A stretch of 64,000 nt of DNA. Origin: Neobacillus sp. DY30 (GTDB lineage Bacteria > Bacillota > Bacilli > Bacillales > Cytobacillaceae). A program made the translations under genes and the position numbers. The stretch is taken from NCBI RefSeq assembly GCF_030123065.1, contig NZ_CP126093.1:1802001-1866000 (forward strand), in the 5' to 3' direction. The notes under the pieces are model-generated. The model searched no databases. It saw only the letters and a list, made by a program, of their open reading frames with translations, and was not told the origin of the DNA. This document shows positions 29,064 to 37,690 of this stretch, piece after piece (the first letter of the stretch is position 1; each line of letters opens with the position of its first letter).

Positions 29064-29294
29064 ATGAAGCAATTAATTGAAAGTATTGTAAAGCCCCTTG
29101 TTGATTTCCCTGAAGACGTTCATGTTAATGTCAACGAAGAAGATCAACGAATCACATATTACCTCACTGTCAATAAGACAGACATGGGAAAGGTGATAGG
29201 CAAGCAAGGGCGTGTTGCAAAGGCCATAAGGACTGTTGTTTACGCAGCAGGATCTTCACAACAAAAGAAAATTTTTCTAGAAATTGGTGAATAG
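29064..29294 (+). CDS. khpA: KH-domain RNA-binding protein KhpA (YlqC)
   Basis: This 76-residue protein is essentially one KH domain with the RNA-binding loop GKQG in MGKVIGKQGRVAKAIRT. In streptococci KhpA pairs with KhpB (Jag/EloR) to control cell elongation and sRNA levels. It begins five bases after the rpsP stop, so translation is probably coupled. A hairpin follows before ylqD. Confidence 0.94.
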   Translation: MKQLIESIVKPLVDFPEDVHVNVNEEDQRITYYLTVNKTDMGKVIGKQGRVAKAIRTVVYAAGSSQQKKIFLEIGE

Positions 29295-29311
29295 CTTTTT
29301 GCATCTAGATT

Positions 29312-29341
29312 AAAGGGGGGAATGAAATTCCTCCCTTTTTT
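29312..29341 (+). terminator. Hairpin terminator between khpA and ylqD
   Basis: AAGGGGGGAAT pairs with ATTCCTCCCTT, with one G-T pair and a three-base loop, then runs into Ts. It lies inside the operon and could reduce expression of ylqD-rimM-trmD relative to rpsP. Confidence 0.75.
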
Positions 29342-29381
29342 GCTATCAGAAAAACAGAAGATTGGAAGAGGGGGCAATAGT

Positions 29382-29768
29382 ATGCAACTTATTCAAACTG
29401 TTATCGTAAAGCAAATCTTAACGGAAGAAAGCAAACAAAAGCTGCTTGAAAAGTATTTTGCAGGCAAGCTTCAAATGCAAAAAGAATATGAGCAACTTCA
29501 ATTTGAGTTAAAAAAATTAGAAAAGGCGAAGAAATATCAATCAAGCGCGCTTAAAACTCACTTTGAAAAAGAACTGAAAAAACGCCATGACAAAGAAAAG
29601 CTTTATGAGTTTCAAATCGAACAACTACATATGCTACCATTAGGCAGTGAATTAAAGGAAAAAGAAGTGCAGGCCCTTGTTGAGGTAAATGTTGGTGACA
29701 AATGGGATGAAGTAACGGGGCAGCGGACCATAATAATTAAAAACGGTATGATCGACGAAATAAGATAG
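29382..29768 (+). CDS. ylqD: YlqD family protein of unknown function
   Basis: The 128-residue product begins [20 protein letters not shown]. It is mostly a charged coiled coil (about 20-90, rich in Lys, Glu and Gln) followed by a small beta-rich tail with [12 protein letters not shown]. No catalytic motif is visible and no function is known to me. I place the start at ATG 29382, after GAGGGGGCAA, because the family begins there. Upstream frame (from 29322) lies in the terminator hairpin and is not coding. Confidence 0.88.
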   Translation: MQLIQTVIVKQILTEESKQKLLEKYFAGKLQMQKEYEQLQFELKKLEKAKKYQSSALKTHFEKELKKRHDKEKLYEFQIEQLHMLPLGSELKEKEVQALVEVNVGDKWDEVTGQRTIIIKNGMIDEIR

Positions 29769-29782
29769 AGGTGACACATAGA

Positions 29783-30301
29783 ATGGAAAAATGGTTCAAT
29801 GTTGGAAAAATCGTCAATACACACGGAATTAGAGGTGAGGTCAGGGTTATTTCTAAAACTGACTTCCCGGAGAAGCGCTACAAAGTGGGGAATGTCTTGT
29901 TTTTATTTATGCCAGGCTCAAAAACACCAATTGAATTAACCGTAAAAACCCACCGTACTCATAAAAATTTTAATCTTTTAACCTTTGAAGGGTTTGAGAA
30001 TATCAATGAAGTTGAAAAGTTTAGAGATGGTATCCTTAAGGTTCCAGAATCACAGCTAGGTAATCTTGAAGAAGATGAGTATTATTACCACGAGATTATT
30101 GGGTGTCTGGTGGCAACAACTAGAGGTGAAGAACTTGGCAAAGTTACCGAGATTTTATCACCTGGAGCAAATGATGTATGGGTAATTAAATCACCAGCAG
30201 GCAAGGAAATATTGATTCCTTATATTGAGGATGTTGTGAAAAAAGTAGATGTTAAAGAAAAGGTCATTTTAATTGAACCGATGGAAGGGCTGCTTTCATG
30301 A
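29783..30301 (+). CDS. rimM: Ribosome maturation factor RimM
   Basis: RimM helps fold the 30S head and binds S19. The N-terminal PRC-like beta-barrel starts [20 protein letters not shown]; the C-terminal PRC barrel contains [18 protein letters not shown] and [12 protein letters not shown]. The start is ATG 29783, set by GAGGTGA at 29769-29775; an in-frame GTG at 29771 lies within this site. Length is 172 residues. Its stop overlaps the trmD start. Confidence 0.97.
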   Translation: MEKWFNVGKIVNTHGIRGEVRVISKTDFPEKRYKVGNVLFLFMPGSKTPIELTVKTHRTHKNFNLLTFEGFENINEVEKFRDGILKVPESQLGNLEEDEYYYHEIIGCLVATTRGEELGKVTEILSPGANDVWVIKSPAGKEILIPYIEDVVKKVDVKEKVILIEPMEGLLS

Positions 30302-31041
30302 TGAAAATAGATGTACTTACGTTATTTCCTGAGATGTTTTCAGGTGTATTGGGACATTCCATTTTACATAAAGCAGCTGAAAAATCAGCTGTTCAATACA
30401 ATGTTGTCAATTTCCGTGACTATGCTGACAATAAACATCAGACTGTTGATGATTATCCATATGGCGGTGGTGCAGGAATGGTATTAAAGCCACAGCCGCT
30501 ATTCGATGCGGTTGCAGCATTAAAGGAACAAGCAGAAAGTAATCGAACAAGAGTGATTCTCCTTTGCCCTCAAGGAAAACGGTATGACCAAAAAACAGCT
30601 GAAGAATTGGCGAAGGAAGAACATTTAATATTCGTGTGCGGTCATTATGAAGGTTATGATGAAAGAATTCGTGAACATGTGGTAACCGATGAAATCTCAA
30701 TAGGTGATTATGTTCTAACTGGCGGCGAGCTTGGAGCTATGGTAGTGATTGATAGTGTTGTCCGCCTGTTACCTGAGGTCTTAGGGAATCAAGAATCACA
30801 TATGAAAGATTCTTTTAGTACAGGTCTATTAGAGCATCCTCATTATACACGACCTTCTGATTTTCGCGGCATGAAGGTCCCAGAAGTCCTGCTGCAAGGT
30901 AATCATAAATTAATTGAAGAATGGCGTAACAAAGAGGCATTACGACGAACATACTTAAGAAGACCTGACTTATTAGAAAAAATAGAATTAACGAAGGAAC
31001 AAGAAAAATGGCTTAATGAAATAAAAAAAGAATACGAGTAG
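30301..31041 (+). CDS. trmD: tRNA (guanine37-N1)-methyltransferase TrmD
   Basis: TrmD makes m1G37 in tRNAs reading CNN and GGN codons, preventing frameshifts. It is a SPOUT enzyme with the trefoil-knot SAM site [15 protein letters not shown] and the motif [11 protein letters not shown]. The product from ATG 30301 has 246 residues and starts [13 protein letters not shown]; the ATG three bases earlier (30298) is the equal alternative. It overlaps rimM by one to four bases. Confidence 0.97.
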   Translation: MKIDVLTLFPEMFSGVLGHSILHKAAEKSAVQYNVVNFRDYADNKHQTVDDYPYGGGAGMVLKPQPLFDAVAALKEQAESNRTRVILLCPQGKRYDQKTAEELAKEEHLIFVCGHYEGYDERIREHVVTDEISIGDYVLTGGELGAMVVIDSVVRLLPEVLGNQESHMKDSFSTGLLEHPHYTRPSDFRGMKVPEVLLQGNHKLIEEWRNKEALRRTYLRRPDLLEKIELTKEQEKWLNEIKKEYE

Positions 31042-31044
31042 TTA

Positions 31045-31073
31045 TTGCATGGAGTTGTCTTTTATGTTATTAT
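31045..31073 (+). promoter_or_regulatory. Sigma-A type promoter of rplS
   Basis: TTGCAT (31045-31050) is spaced 17 bases from TATTAT (31068-31073), immediately after the trmD stop. It gives rplS its own transcript with a leader of about 110 bases. Confidence 0.65.
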
Positions 31074-31079
31074 ACTTCT

Positions 31080-31188
31080 TGTGACTTGAGCTGAATTGCT
31101 TATTCAGTAGAGTCTTATAAAGATGTTCCGCTGCAATGGATAAGGATAGTAGATATGCATGAGCGTCTGTTGGAAGGAGTTGAAAACG
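31080..31188 (+). ncRNA. Probable L19 leader (rplS 5' UTR)
   Basis: The 147-base gap between trmD and rplS has a promoter at its left end and a transcribed leader of about 110 bases with local pairings such as CTGAAT/ATTCAG (near 31091-31108). Low-GC Gram-positives have a known autoregulatory L19 leader (Rfam L19_leader) at this position. I infer identity from place and length; I have not matched the consensus structure. Confidence 0.5.
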
Positions 31189-31533
31189 ATGCAAAAATTG
31201 ATTGAAGAAATCACAAAAGAACAACTTCGTTCTGATCTACCTTCGTTCCGTCCTGGTGATACTGTACGTGTACACGTTAAGGTTGTCGAGGGTACTCGCG
31301 AGCGTATTCAGTTATTCGAAGGTGTTGTGATTAAGCGTCGTGGTGGTGGAATTAGCGAAACTTTCACAGTTCGTAAGGTTTCTTACGGAGTAGGCGTTGA
31401 GCGTACTTTCCCTGTACACACACCTAAAATTGCGAAGCTTGAAGTATTGCGCCGCGGTAAAGTTCGCCGTGCTAAGCTATACTACTTACGTAAGCTACGT
31501 GGTAAAAAAGCTCGTATTAAAGAAATTCGATAA
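31189..31533 (+). CDS. rplS: 50S ribosomal protein L19
   Basis: The 114-residue product begins [20 protein letters not shown] and contains the L19 segments [20 protein letters not shown] and [20 protein letters not shown]19 lies at the 30S-50S interface. ATG 31189 is used, with GGAAGGAG upstream; ten residues of upstream frame are leader sequence. A terminator follows, separating it from lepB. Confidence 0.98.
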   Translation: MQKLIEEITKEQLRSDLPSFRPGDTVRVHVKVVEGTRERIQLFEGVVIKRRGGGISETFTVRKVSYGVGVERTFPVHTPKIAKLEVLRRGKVRRAKLYYLRKLRGKKARIKEIR

Positions 31534-31540
31534 TAAAAGA

Positions 31541-31567
31541 AAGAGCTTGCTCTGCAAGCTCTTTTTT
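31541..31567 (+). terminator. Intrinsic terminator after rplS
   Basis: AAGAGCTTGC pairs perfectly with GCAAGCTCTT across a TCT loop, then TTTT. It lies 8 bases after the rplS stop. Confidence 0.92.
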
Positions 31568-31683
31568 CGTACATAATATTAAAGTTTGATTAAAAAGTAC
31601 AGCCCCCACGTGTTTAATATACAATTTTTATGTAAAATAAGAGGATAGCAAACATTTTTTTTGTGATTGGCGGGGAACAAGAC

Positions 31684-32235
31684 ATGATAAAAAAGAAGAA
31701 TGAACTTTGGGAATGGACGAAGGCGCTTTTAATTGCTGTCGCACTAGCAGCAGTTATTCGTTACTTTCTTTTTGCTCCAATTGTAGTAGACGGGCTCTCT
31801 ATGATGCCGACACTGCAGCACCAAGACCGTATGATTGTAAACAAGCTAAGTTATAATATAGGTGAGCCAAAACGTTTTGACATTATCGTCTTTCACGCGC
31901 CTGAACAGAAGGATTATATTAAAAGAGTAATTGGACTTCCGGGAGATCGTATCGAATATAAAGATGATACATTGTATGTAAACGGCAAGCCTTATCCAGA
32001 ACCATATTTAAATGAATACAAGAAAAAGGTAGAAGGACCGCTTACTGATCCTTTCACACTTGAGGAAACACCAGTAGGTACTCAAACCGTACCAGAAGGT
32101 GAATTGTTCGTAATGGGTGACAATCGTCGTTTCAGCAAAGACAGCAGGCATATTGGAACTATCCCATTGGACAAAATAATCGGAAAGACAAGTATTGTAT
32201 ACTGGCCTTTAAAAGATGCACACATCGTGAAATAG
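31684..32235 (+). CDS. lepB: Type I signal peptidase
   Basis: The membrane serine protease removes signal peptides from exported proteins. One N-terminal transmembrane helix (about 13-32) precedes the catalytic Ser39 in GLSMMPTL and Lys80 in YIKRVIGLPGD; box E is GDNRRFSKDSRHIG. The 183-residue length fits SipS-type enzymes. The start is ATG 31684 after GGCGGGGAA; a GTG at 31663 has no ribosome site. In B. subtilis no sip gene lies here; the rplS-lepB-rbgA order occurs, from memory, in several other Bacillaceae. Confidence 0.95.
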   Translation: MIKKKNELWEWTKALLIAVALAAVIRYFLFAPIVVDGLSMMPTLQHQDRMIVNKLSYNIGEPKRFDIIVFHAPEQKDYIKRVIGLPGDRIEYKDDTLYVNGKPYPEPYLNEYKKKVEGPLTDPFTLEETPVGTQTVPEGELFVMGDNRRFSKDSRHIGTIPLDKIIGKTSIVYWPLKDAHIVK

Positions 32236-32253
32236 ACCTAGGAGGTGACAGCT

Positions 32254-33129
32254 TTGACAATCCAATGGTTTCCAGGTCATATGGCAAAAGCTCGAAGAGA
32301 GGTCACGGAAAAATTAAAACTAGTAGATATTATCTATGAATTAGTGGATGCAAGAATACCTTATTCATCCCGCAATCCAATGATTGATGAAATTATTCAG
32401 CATAAACCAAGGCTGGTTCTGTTAAATAAGGCGGATATGGCGGATAAAGCAGCTACAAAAGAATGGATTGCCTATTTTGCTCAAAAAGGAATAAAAGCAA
32501 TAGCGATTAATGCTCAAGCTGGAGAGGGAATGAAGGAAATTGTCCAAGCCTCTCATGAAATCCTAAAAGAAAAATTCGATCGTTTAAGGGCAAAGGGTGT
32601 AGTGAAGCCAAGAGCAATCCGTGCTATGATAGTTGGGATTCCTAATGCCGGAAAATCAACATTAATTAATCGGCTCGCAAAGAAAAATATTGCAAAGACA
32701 GGGAATATGCCAGGAGTTACAAAAGCCCAGCAGTGGATTAAAGTCGGCAAAGAACTGGAGTTACTAGATACCCCGGGAATTCTTTGGCCAAAGTTTGAAG
32801 ATCAAGAGGTTGGCAAGAAACTGGCTGTAACAGGGGCGATTAAAGATACTCTCCTGAATTTGCAGGACTTAGTTGTATTTTCAATTAAGTTTTTATCAGA
32901 GCATTATCCAGAGAGACTTAAGGAGCGGTATAAGCTTGATTCGGTACCTGAAAATGTAGTCGAAATGTTTGACCAAATCGGTGAACTTAGAGGTGCTCTC
33001 GGAGCTGGCGGGGTAGTTGATTATGATAAAGTATCAGAACTTGTCATTCGCGACATAAGAACGGAAAAATTTGGACCGCTGACATTCGAAAAGCCAAATG
33101 AAATAATCGAAAAAACTGAAAATAAGTAA
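32254..33129 (+). CDS. rbgA: Ribosome biogenesis GTPase RbgA (YlqF)
   Basis: RbgA is needed for a late step of 50S assembly. It is a circularly permuted GTPase: G4 NKAD (58-61) comes before G1 GIPNAGKS (128-135) and G3 [10 protein letters not shown]. The C-terminal ANTAR-like RNA-binding domain follows from about 200. The TTG at 32254 is the start, giving [16 protein letters not shown] as in B. subtilis, with GGAGGTGA five bases upstream. Length is 291 residues. A terminator follows. Confidence 0.97.
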   Translation: MTIQWFPGHMAKARREVTEKLKLVDIIYELVDARIPYSSRNPMIDEIIQHKPRLVLLNKADMADKAATKEWIAYFAQKGIKAIAINAQAGEGMKEIVQASHEILKEKFDRLRAKGVVKPRAIRAMIVGIPNAGKSTLINRLAKKNIAKTGNMPGVTKAQQWIKVGKELELLDTPGILWPKFEDQEVGKKLAVTGAIKDTLLNLQDLVVFSIKFLSEHYPERLKERYKLDSVPENVVEMFDQIGELRGALGAGGVVDYDKVSELVIRDIRTEKFGPLTFEKPNEIIEKTENK

Positions 33130-33135
33130 ACACTA

Positions 33136-33166
33136 AAAAACTCTTGCTCATTGCAGAGTTTTTTTG
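33136..33166 (+). terminator. Intrinsic terminator after rbgA
   Basis: AAAAACTCT pairs with AGAGTTTTT around a loop of ten bases and runs into a T tract. Confidence 0.8.
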
Positions 33167-33237
33167 TTTATTTTTGGGCATTGTAATTAATCGCTGAGAA
33201 AGGTAGAATTACAACGGGTGAAGAAAAGGTGAAGAAA

Positions 33238-34014
33238 ATGAAGGCAGCAACAATAGCAGAAATAGAACAACAGCTTAATAACATATCAGATGAGAGTGAC
33301 CCTTTATTTAAAACATTTCAGCAGGATGAACGTAAAGGGGTACAACAACTAATACATAGATGGCAAAAGAAAGTGGAACAGGAAAGACAGCTTCAGGAAA
33401 AATTTAAAGAAATGAAAGTTTACGAGGACAAATGGCATGCACAAGGGTATAAAAATATCGCAGGTGTAGATGAGGTGGGCAGGGGTCCGCTTGCTGGACC
33501 TGTAGTGGCTGCAGCCGTAATTCTGCCGATGGATTTTTACTTGCCGGGAATTGATGATTCAAAAAAAATCTCCGAAAAGAAGCGAAATGAATATGATGAA
33601 ATTATTAGAAGAGAAGCACTAGCTGTTAGTGTGTCAATAATAGACGCGGCTGAAATTGACAGCGTCAATATTTATGAGGCCACAAAAAAGGCGATGATGG
33701 CTGCAATTGCTTCTTTAGACCTCCAACCGGAAGTTTTGCTGATTGATGCCATAAAGCTGGAAACACCTTTTATGGTTGAGTCTATCATTAAAGGAGATGC
33801 AAAAAGTGTATCAATAGCTGCGGCCTCCATCATAGCCAAAGTTGCAAGAGATCGACTAATGGTTGAAATATCAACACAATATCCTCAATATGGTTTTCAA
33901 CAAAACATGGGGTATGGCACAAAAGAACATATTCAGGCTATTCAAATGTATGGCATTACCCCCTACCATCGAAAGAGCTTTGCGCCAGTAAAAGAGTGGG
34001 TATTAGGTGAATAA
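33238..34014 (+). CDS. rnhB: Ribonuclease HII
   Basis: RNase HII cuts RNA in RNA-DNA hybrids and removes single ribonucleotides from DNA. Catalytic acids are Asp78 and Glu79 in GVDEVGRGPLAGPV and an aspartate in KGDAKSVSIAAASIIAKV; DDSKKISEKKR is the substrate motif. An N-terminal helical extension of about 65 residues is typical of Bacillus. I chose ATG 33238 with AAGGTGA six bases upstream (258 residues); GTG 33229 is in frame but lies inside that site. A terminator begins in its stop codon. Confidence 0.95.
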   Translation: MKAATIAEIEQQLNNISDESDPLFKTFQQDERKGVQQLIHRWQKKVEQERQLQEKFKEMKVYEDKWHAQGYKNIAGVDEVGRGPLAGPVVAAAVILPMDFYLPGIDDSKKISEKKRNEYDEIIRREALAVSVSIIDAAEIDSVNIYEATKKAMMAAIASLDLQPEVLLIDAIKLETPFMVESIIKGDAKSVSIAAASIIAKVARDRLMVEISTQYPQYGFQQNMGYGTKEHIQAIQMYGITPYHRKSFAPVKEWVLGE

Positions 34015-34050
34015 CAAAACAAGCAGATTTGTGCTTGTTTTGTTATTTTT
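34013..34050 (+). terminator. Intrinsic terminator after rnhB
   Basis: A 13-base arm AACAAAACAAGCA (starting within the stop codon) pairs perfectly with TGCTTGTTTTGTT, then ATTTTT follows. It isolates rnhB from sucC. Confidence 0.88.
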
Positions 34051-34089
34051 AGAAAGTAATTAGTGGAAATAAATTGGTTGAAGTGTAAA

Positions 34090-34103
34090 TGAAAGCGCTT
34101 TAT
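34090..34103 (+). promoter_or_regulatory. cre-like site upstream of sucC
   Basis: TGAAAGCGCTTTAT matches the CcpA site consensus TGWNANCGNTNWCA except at the last two bases and contains the perfect palindrome AAAGCGCTTT. It lies 146 bases before sucC, upstream of a TATAAT at 34139-34144, so carbon catabolite control of succinyl-CoA synthetase is plausible. Confidence 0.5.
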
Positions 34104-34149
34104 TTACGAGATTTAACAATTCATAATATTATGTGGAATATAATTTTTT

Positions 34150-34168
34150 TGTGCATAACTGTGGACAA
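34150..34168 (+). promoter_or_regulatory. Pair of DnaA-box-like 9-mers before sucC
   Basis: TGTGCATAA (34150-34158) and TGTGGACAA (34160-34168) each differ by one base from TGTGGATAA, the complement of the DnaA box TTATCCACA. They are in the same orientation, one base apart, just downstream of a possible -10 box. Function is not shown; chance is possible. Confidence 0.3.
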
Positions 34169-34235
34169 GGTTTCCCTCATTATATAAAATGAAAACGGAG
34201 TCAATTTTTTGAAGAGTTTGATAGGAGGATGGGAA

Positions 34236-35396
34236 ATGAATATCCATGAGTATCAGGGGAAAGAAATCCTCAGAAAATACGGGGTAAGTGTTCCTAACGG
34301 GAAAGTGGCATTCACGGTTGAAGAAGCTGTTGAAGCTGCAAAGGAATTAGGCACACAGGTATGTGTAGTAAAGGCACAGATCCACGCTGGCGGCCGGGGT
34401 AAAGCCGGCGGAGTTAAAGTTGCTAAAAACCTTGATGAAGTGCGTACATACGCTAGTGAAATACTTGGGAAAACATTGGTTACACACCAAACTGGTCCTG
34501 AAGGTAAAGAAGTAAAGCGTCTATTAATTGAAGAAGGCTGCGACATTAAAAAAGAATACTACGTTGGTCTTGTCTTAGATCGGGCTACTTCAAGAGTTGT
34601 ACTCATGGCTTCTGAAGAAGGCGGAACAGAAATTGAAGAAGTAGCTGAGAAAACGCCGGAGAAAATCTTCAAAGAAGAAATTGATCCAGTTCTTGGTTTA
34701 ATGCCTTATCAGGCACGCCGAATTGCATTCAATATCAACATTCCAAAAGAGCTTGTCAACCAAGCTGTTAAATTCATGATGGGCTTATACAATGCTTACA
34801 TCGAAAAGGATTGCTCAATTGCTGAAATCAATCCATTGGTTGTAACGGGTGATGGAAAAGTAATGGCGCTTGATGCAAAGTTAAACTTTGACTCAAATGC
34901 TTTATATCGTCAAAAAGATGTGTTAGCTTACCGAGATCTTGAAGAAGAAGATCCAAAAGAAATCGAAGCGTCAAAATATGATTTAAGCTATATTTCTTTA
35001 GATGGAAATATCGGCTGTATGGTAAATGGTGCCGGACTAGCTATGGCAACAATGGATATTGTTAAGCATTATGGCGGGGACCCAGCAAACTTCCTTGATG
35101 TTGGGGGCGGCGCTACAGCTGAGAAGGTAACAGAAGCATTCAAAATTATCCTTTCTGATCCAAACGTAAAAGGTATTTTTGTTAATATCTTTGGCGGAAT
35201 CATGAAATGTGATGTCATTGCTGAGGGTGTAGTAGAAGCTGCTAAGCAGGTTCAACTAAGCGTACCTCTTGTGGTTAGACTTGAGGGAACAAACGTTGAT
35301 TTAGGTAAGAAAATCCTTGCTGAGTCTGGTTTAGCCATCACTCCTGCAGAATCAATGGCTGACGGTGCACAAAAAATCGTTTCACTTGTGAAATAG
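34236..35396 (+). CDS. sucC: Succinyl-CoA synthetase, beta subunit
   Basis: With SucD it converts succinyl-CoA to succinate while making a nucleoside triphosphate in the TCA cycle. The ATP-grasp domain starts [16 protein letters not shown] and includes [15 protein letters not shown]; the C-terminal CoA-ligase domain has [15 protein letters not shown] and DVGGGAT. The start is ATG 34236, with AGGAGG 7 bases upstream; a TTG at 34209 would add nine residues that the family lacks. Length is 386. sucD follows after 23 bases. Confidence 0.98.
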   Translation: MNIHEYQGKEILRKYGVSVPNGKVAFTVEEAVEAAKELGTQVCVVKAQIHAGGRGKAGGVKVAKNLDEVRTYASEILGKTLVTHQTGPEGKEVKRLLIEEGCDIKKEYYVGLVLDRATSRVVLMASEEGGTEIEEVAEKTPEKIFKEEIDPVLGLMPYQARRIAFNINIPKELVNQAVKFMMGLYNAYIEKDCSIAEINPLVVTGDGKVMALDAKLNFDSNALYRQKDVLAYRDLEEEDPKEIEASKYDLSYISLDGNIGCMVNGAGLAMATMDIVKHYGGDPANFLDVGGGATAEKVTEAFKIILSDPNVKGIFVNIFGGIMKCDVIAEGVVEAAKQVQLSVPLVVRLEGTNVDLGKKILAESGLAITPAESMADGAQKIVSLVK

Positions 35397-35419
35397 GATC
35401 GAAAGAAAGGGGAATTAAC

Positions 35420-36322
35420 GTGAGCGTTTTTATTAATAAAGATACGAAGGTTATTGTTCAAGGGATTACAGGTTCAACTGCCCTTTTTCATACAAAACAA
35501 ATGTTAGAGTACGGAACACAAATCGTTGGTGGAACCACTCCTGGTAAAGGCGGCATGGAAGTAGAAGGTGTACCTGTATTTAATACAGTGAAAGAAGCTG
35601 TTGAGGCTACAGGCGCAACTGCTTCTGTAATCTATGTTCCTGCTCCATTTGCAGCGGATGCCATTATTGAAGCTGTTGATGCAGAATTAGAATTAGCTAT
35701 CTGTATTACGGAGCATATCCCAGTATTGGATATGGTAAAGGTAAAACGTTATATGGAAGGCAAGAAGACTCGCTTAGTTGGTCCGAACTGCCCAGGTGTT
35801 ATTACAGCTGATGAGTGTAAAATTGGGATCATGCCTGGTTACATTCATACAAAAGGTCATGTTGGGGTTGTTTCTCGTTCTGGAACACTAACATATGAAG
35901 CGGTTCATCAGTTAACACAAGCAGGGATTGGTCAAACTACTGCTGTTGGAATTGGCGGAGACCCTGTTAATGGTACAAACTTCATCGATGTATTAAAAGC
36001 ATTTAATGAAGATCCAGAAACTTATGCAGTTATTATGATTGGCGAAATCGGCGGTACTGCTGAAGAAGAAGCTGCTGAATGGGTTAAAGCGAATATGACT
36101 AAACCAGTTGTTGGATTTATTGGCGGGCGTACTGCTCCTCCTGGAAAGCGTATGGGCCATGCTGGTGCGATTATTTCAGGTGGTAAAGGAACCGCTGATG
36201 AAAAAATTCGTGTAATGAATGAATGCGGAATTAAAGTTGCAGCTACACCATCTGTTATGGGTGAAACTTTAATTGAAGTTCTAAAAGAACAAGGTTTATA
36301 CGATAAGTGTAAAACACATTAA
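35420..36322 (+). CDS. sucD: Succinyl-CoA synthetase, alpha subunit
   Basis: SucD binds CoA and carries the phosphohistidine intermediate. The CoA-binding Rossmann domain begins with [15 protein letters not shown], and the active-site histidine is in [13 protein letters not shown]. Length is 300 residues, the same as in B. subtilis. The GTG start is preceded by GAAAGGGG. It ends the sucCD operon at a terminator. Confidence 0.98.
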   Translation: MSVFINKDTKVIVQGITGSTALFHTKQMLEYGTQIVGGTTPGKGGMEVEGVPVFNTVKEAVEATGATASVIYVPAPFAADAIIEAVDAELELAICITEHIPVLDMVKVKRYMEGKKTRLVGPNCPGVITADECKIGIMPGYIHTKGHVGVVSRSGTLTYEAVHQLTQAGIGQTTAVGIGGDPVNGTNFIDVLKAFNEDPETYAVIMIGEIGGTAEEEAAEWVKANMTKPVVGFIGGRTAPPGKRMGHAGAIISGGKGTADEKIRVMNECGIKVAATPSVMGETLIEVLKEQGLYDKCKTH

Positions 36323-36330
36323 GAATAGTA

Positions 36331-36368
36331 GAAATAGTCCCTTTCTGTGGAGGGACTATTTCTCATTT
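36331..36368 (+). terminator. Hairpin terminator after sucD
   Basis: GAAATAGTCCCT pairs perfectly with AGGGACTATTTC across an 8-base loop; the T tail is weak (TCATTT), so termination may be partial. Confidence 0.7.
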
Positions 36369-36393
36369 ATTTCTTTACTAATGGAGGTATTAA

Positions 36394-37269
36394 ATGGATG
36401 ATTTCAGAAAAAAACTTATAGCTCTGATACACCATGCCGGTTTGTCCTGGAATACAGTTTATCAATATATGAAAAAAGACTTGGCTGTACATGGTGAATT
36501 ACCATTCAACCAATATAATTTATTCCCTTCTTCGACCAGCACCATCACTAGTAACGACCCTTCCCTAACATCCATTCATCTTGAACACATATCCCGACTA
36601 ATCGAACAATATGAAAAAAACGGTATTAAGGTTATTACGATCTTTGATCAAAATTATCCCGCTTTGTTGAAGGAAATATATCAGCCGCCATGGGTATTAT
36701 TTGTGAAAGGCGATTTATCTTTGCTGGAGAAACAGCCCAAGCTCGCGGTCGTAGGTTCGCGGCAGGCAACTCAGTATGGAAGGAATGCAATCGGTTTAAT
36801 GTTCCCTCCATTAGTGGAAAAAGGTGTAGTGATTGTCAGTGGTTTAGCGAAAGGTATAGATGCGCTTGCCCATGAGTATGCAATCAATAGTGGAGGCAAA
36901 ACAATTGCAGTTATAGCAGGAGGATTGTATCATATCTATCCAAGGGAGAATGCTGAAATAGCAAAGGAAATGATGAAATCCCAGTTGGTCATTTCCGAGT
37001 ATCCACCAGATACGAAGCCATTACGATGGCATTTCCCAGCACGCAATCGAATCATAAGCGGTTTATCAAATGGTACATTTATAATAGAAGCAAAACGAAA
37101 AAGCGGCTCTCTTATAACGGCTAACTATGCAGTAAATGAGGGTCGTGAAGTTTTTTCATTGCCAGGAAGTATCTTTAATCACAATTCATTAGGTACAAAT
37201 GATCTCATTAAGCAAGGTGCAAAGCTAGTCATGTGCAGTGAGGATATTTTAGAAGAACTCCGGTTATAA
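36394..37269 (+). CDS. dprA: DNA-processing protein DprA
   Basis: DprA protects incoming single-stranded DNA and loads RecA during natural transformation. The Rossmann-like core has VVGSRQATQYGRNA, SGLAKGIDALAHEYA, GGLYHIYPREN and FPARNRIISGL. Length is 291 residues, slightly shorter than B. subtilis. It lies between sucD and topA, its usual place. No competence (ComK) box was recognised upstream. Confidence 0.96.
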   Translation: MDDFRKKLIALIHHAGLSWNTVYQYMKKDLAVHGELPFNQYNLFPSSTSTITSNDPSLTSIHLEHISRLIEQYEKNGIKVITIFDQNYPALLKEIYQPPWVLFVKGDLSLLEKQPKLAVVGSRQATQYGRNAIGLMFPPLVEKGVVIVSGLAKGIDALAHEYAINSGGKTIAVIAGGLYHIYPRENAEIAKEMMKSQLVISEYPPDTKPLRWHFPARNRIISGLSNGTFIIEAKRKSGSLITANYAVNEGREVFSLPGSIFNHNSLGTNDLIKQGAKLVMCSEDILEELRL

Positions 37270-37307
37270 AAATTACCAATAAATATTGTGTAATTTGAAG
37301 GTTTTTT
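37270..37307 (+). terminator. Probable intrinsic terminator after dprA
   Basis: AAATTACCAATA pairs with TATTG-T-GTAATTT with one bulged T and a two-base loop; after GAAGG a run of six Ts follows. It starts immediately after the dprA stop. Confidence 0.6.
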
Positions 37308-37690
37308 CTAAAGAAATAGAGAATGATTCTAAAAAAGCTTGAAATTATTTCTAATTTGTTATACATTTTCCAACAGATATTCGAAAAAAAGAATGTGTAA
37401 ATAGGAATAATTTGGCGTATGATTAACATTAACTAGTTGTAAACGGTTTCGATATCATTGACATCAATACGTATTTGTTTAAAAATAAGAGGTATTCATG
37501 AGTATACACTATTCACTTTTCTAAAGAATGATTATATAAATAATTTTAGGGATAAGGCATTTTTGTAAAGTATTTTCACAGTCCGAATTGTGAAATTTGG
37601 AATTTAGGAAAACTTCTCAAATTGTAAGCACTGCTAAATTGGGCAGAGTGCTTTCACACTTCCAATGTCCCCTTGAGGAGGATTATTTGC
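37308..37690 (+). promoter_or_regulatory. Long topA upstream region with cre-like site, promoter-like boxes and hairpins
   Basis: No gene is seen in this AT-rich stretch. TGTAAACGGTTTCG (37438-37451) matches the CcpA site consensus at all fixed positions but the last. A TTGACA follows at 37458-37463 with a poor -10 near 37481. AAGAGG then precedes an eight-codon frame (37498-37524, MSIHYSLF). Further on, TTTCACA pairs with TGTGAAA (about 37574-37595), and AAGCACTGC pairs imperfectly with GCAGAGTGCTT (about 37626-37653) shortly before the topA ribosome site. The functions are not established. Confidence 0.45.

Noticed and set aside
37303..37345. Fur/PerR-like palindrome GAATGATTC after dprA
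   Set aside because: Only nine bases match a palindrome, far from any start, in AT-rich DNA.
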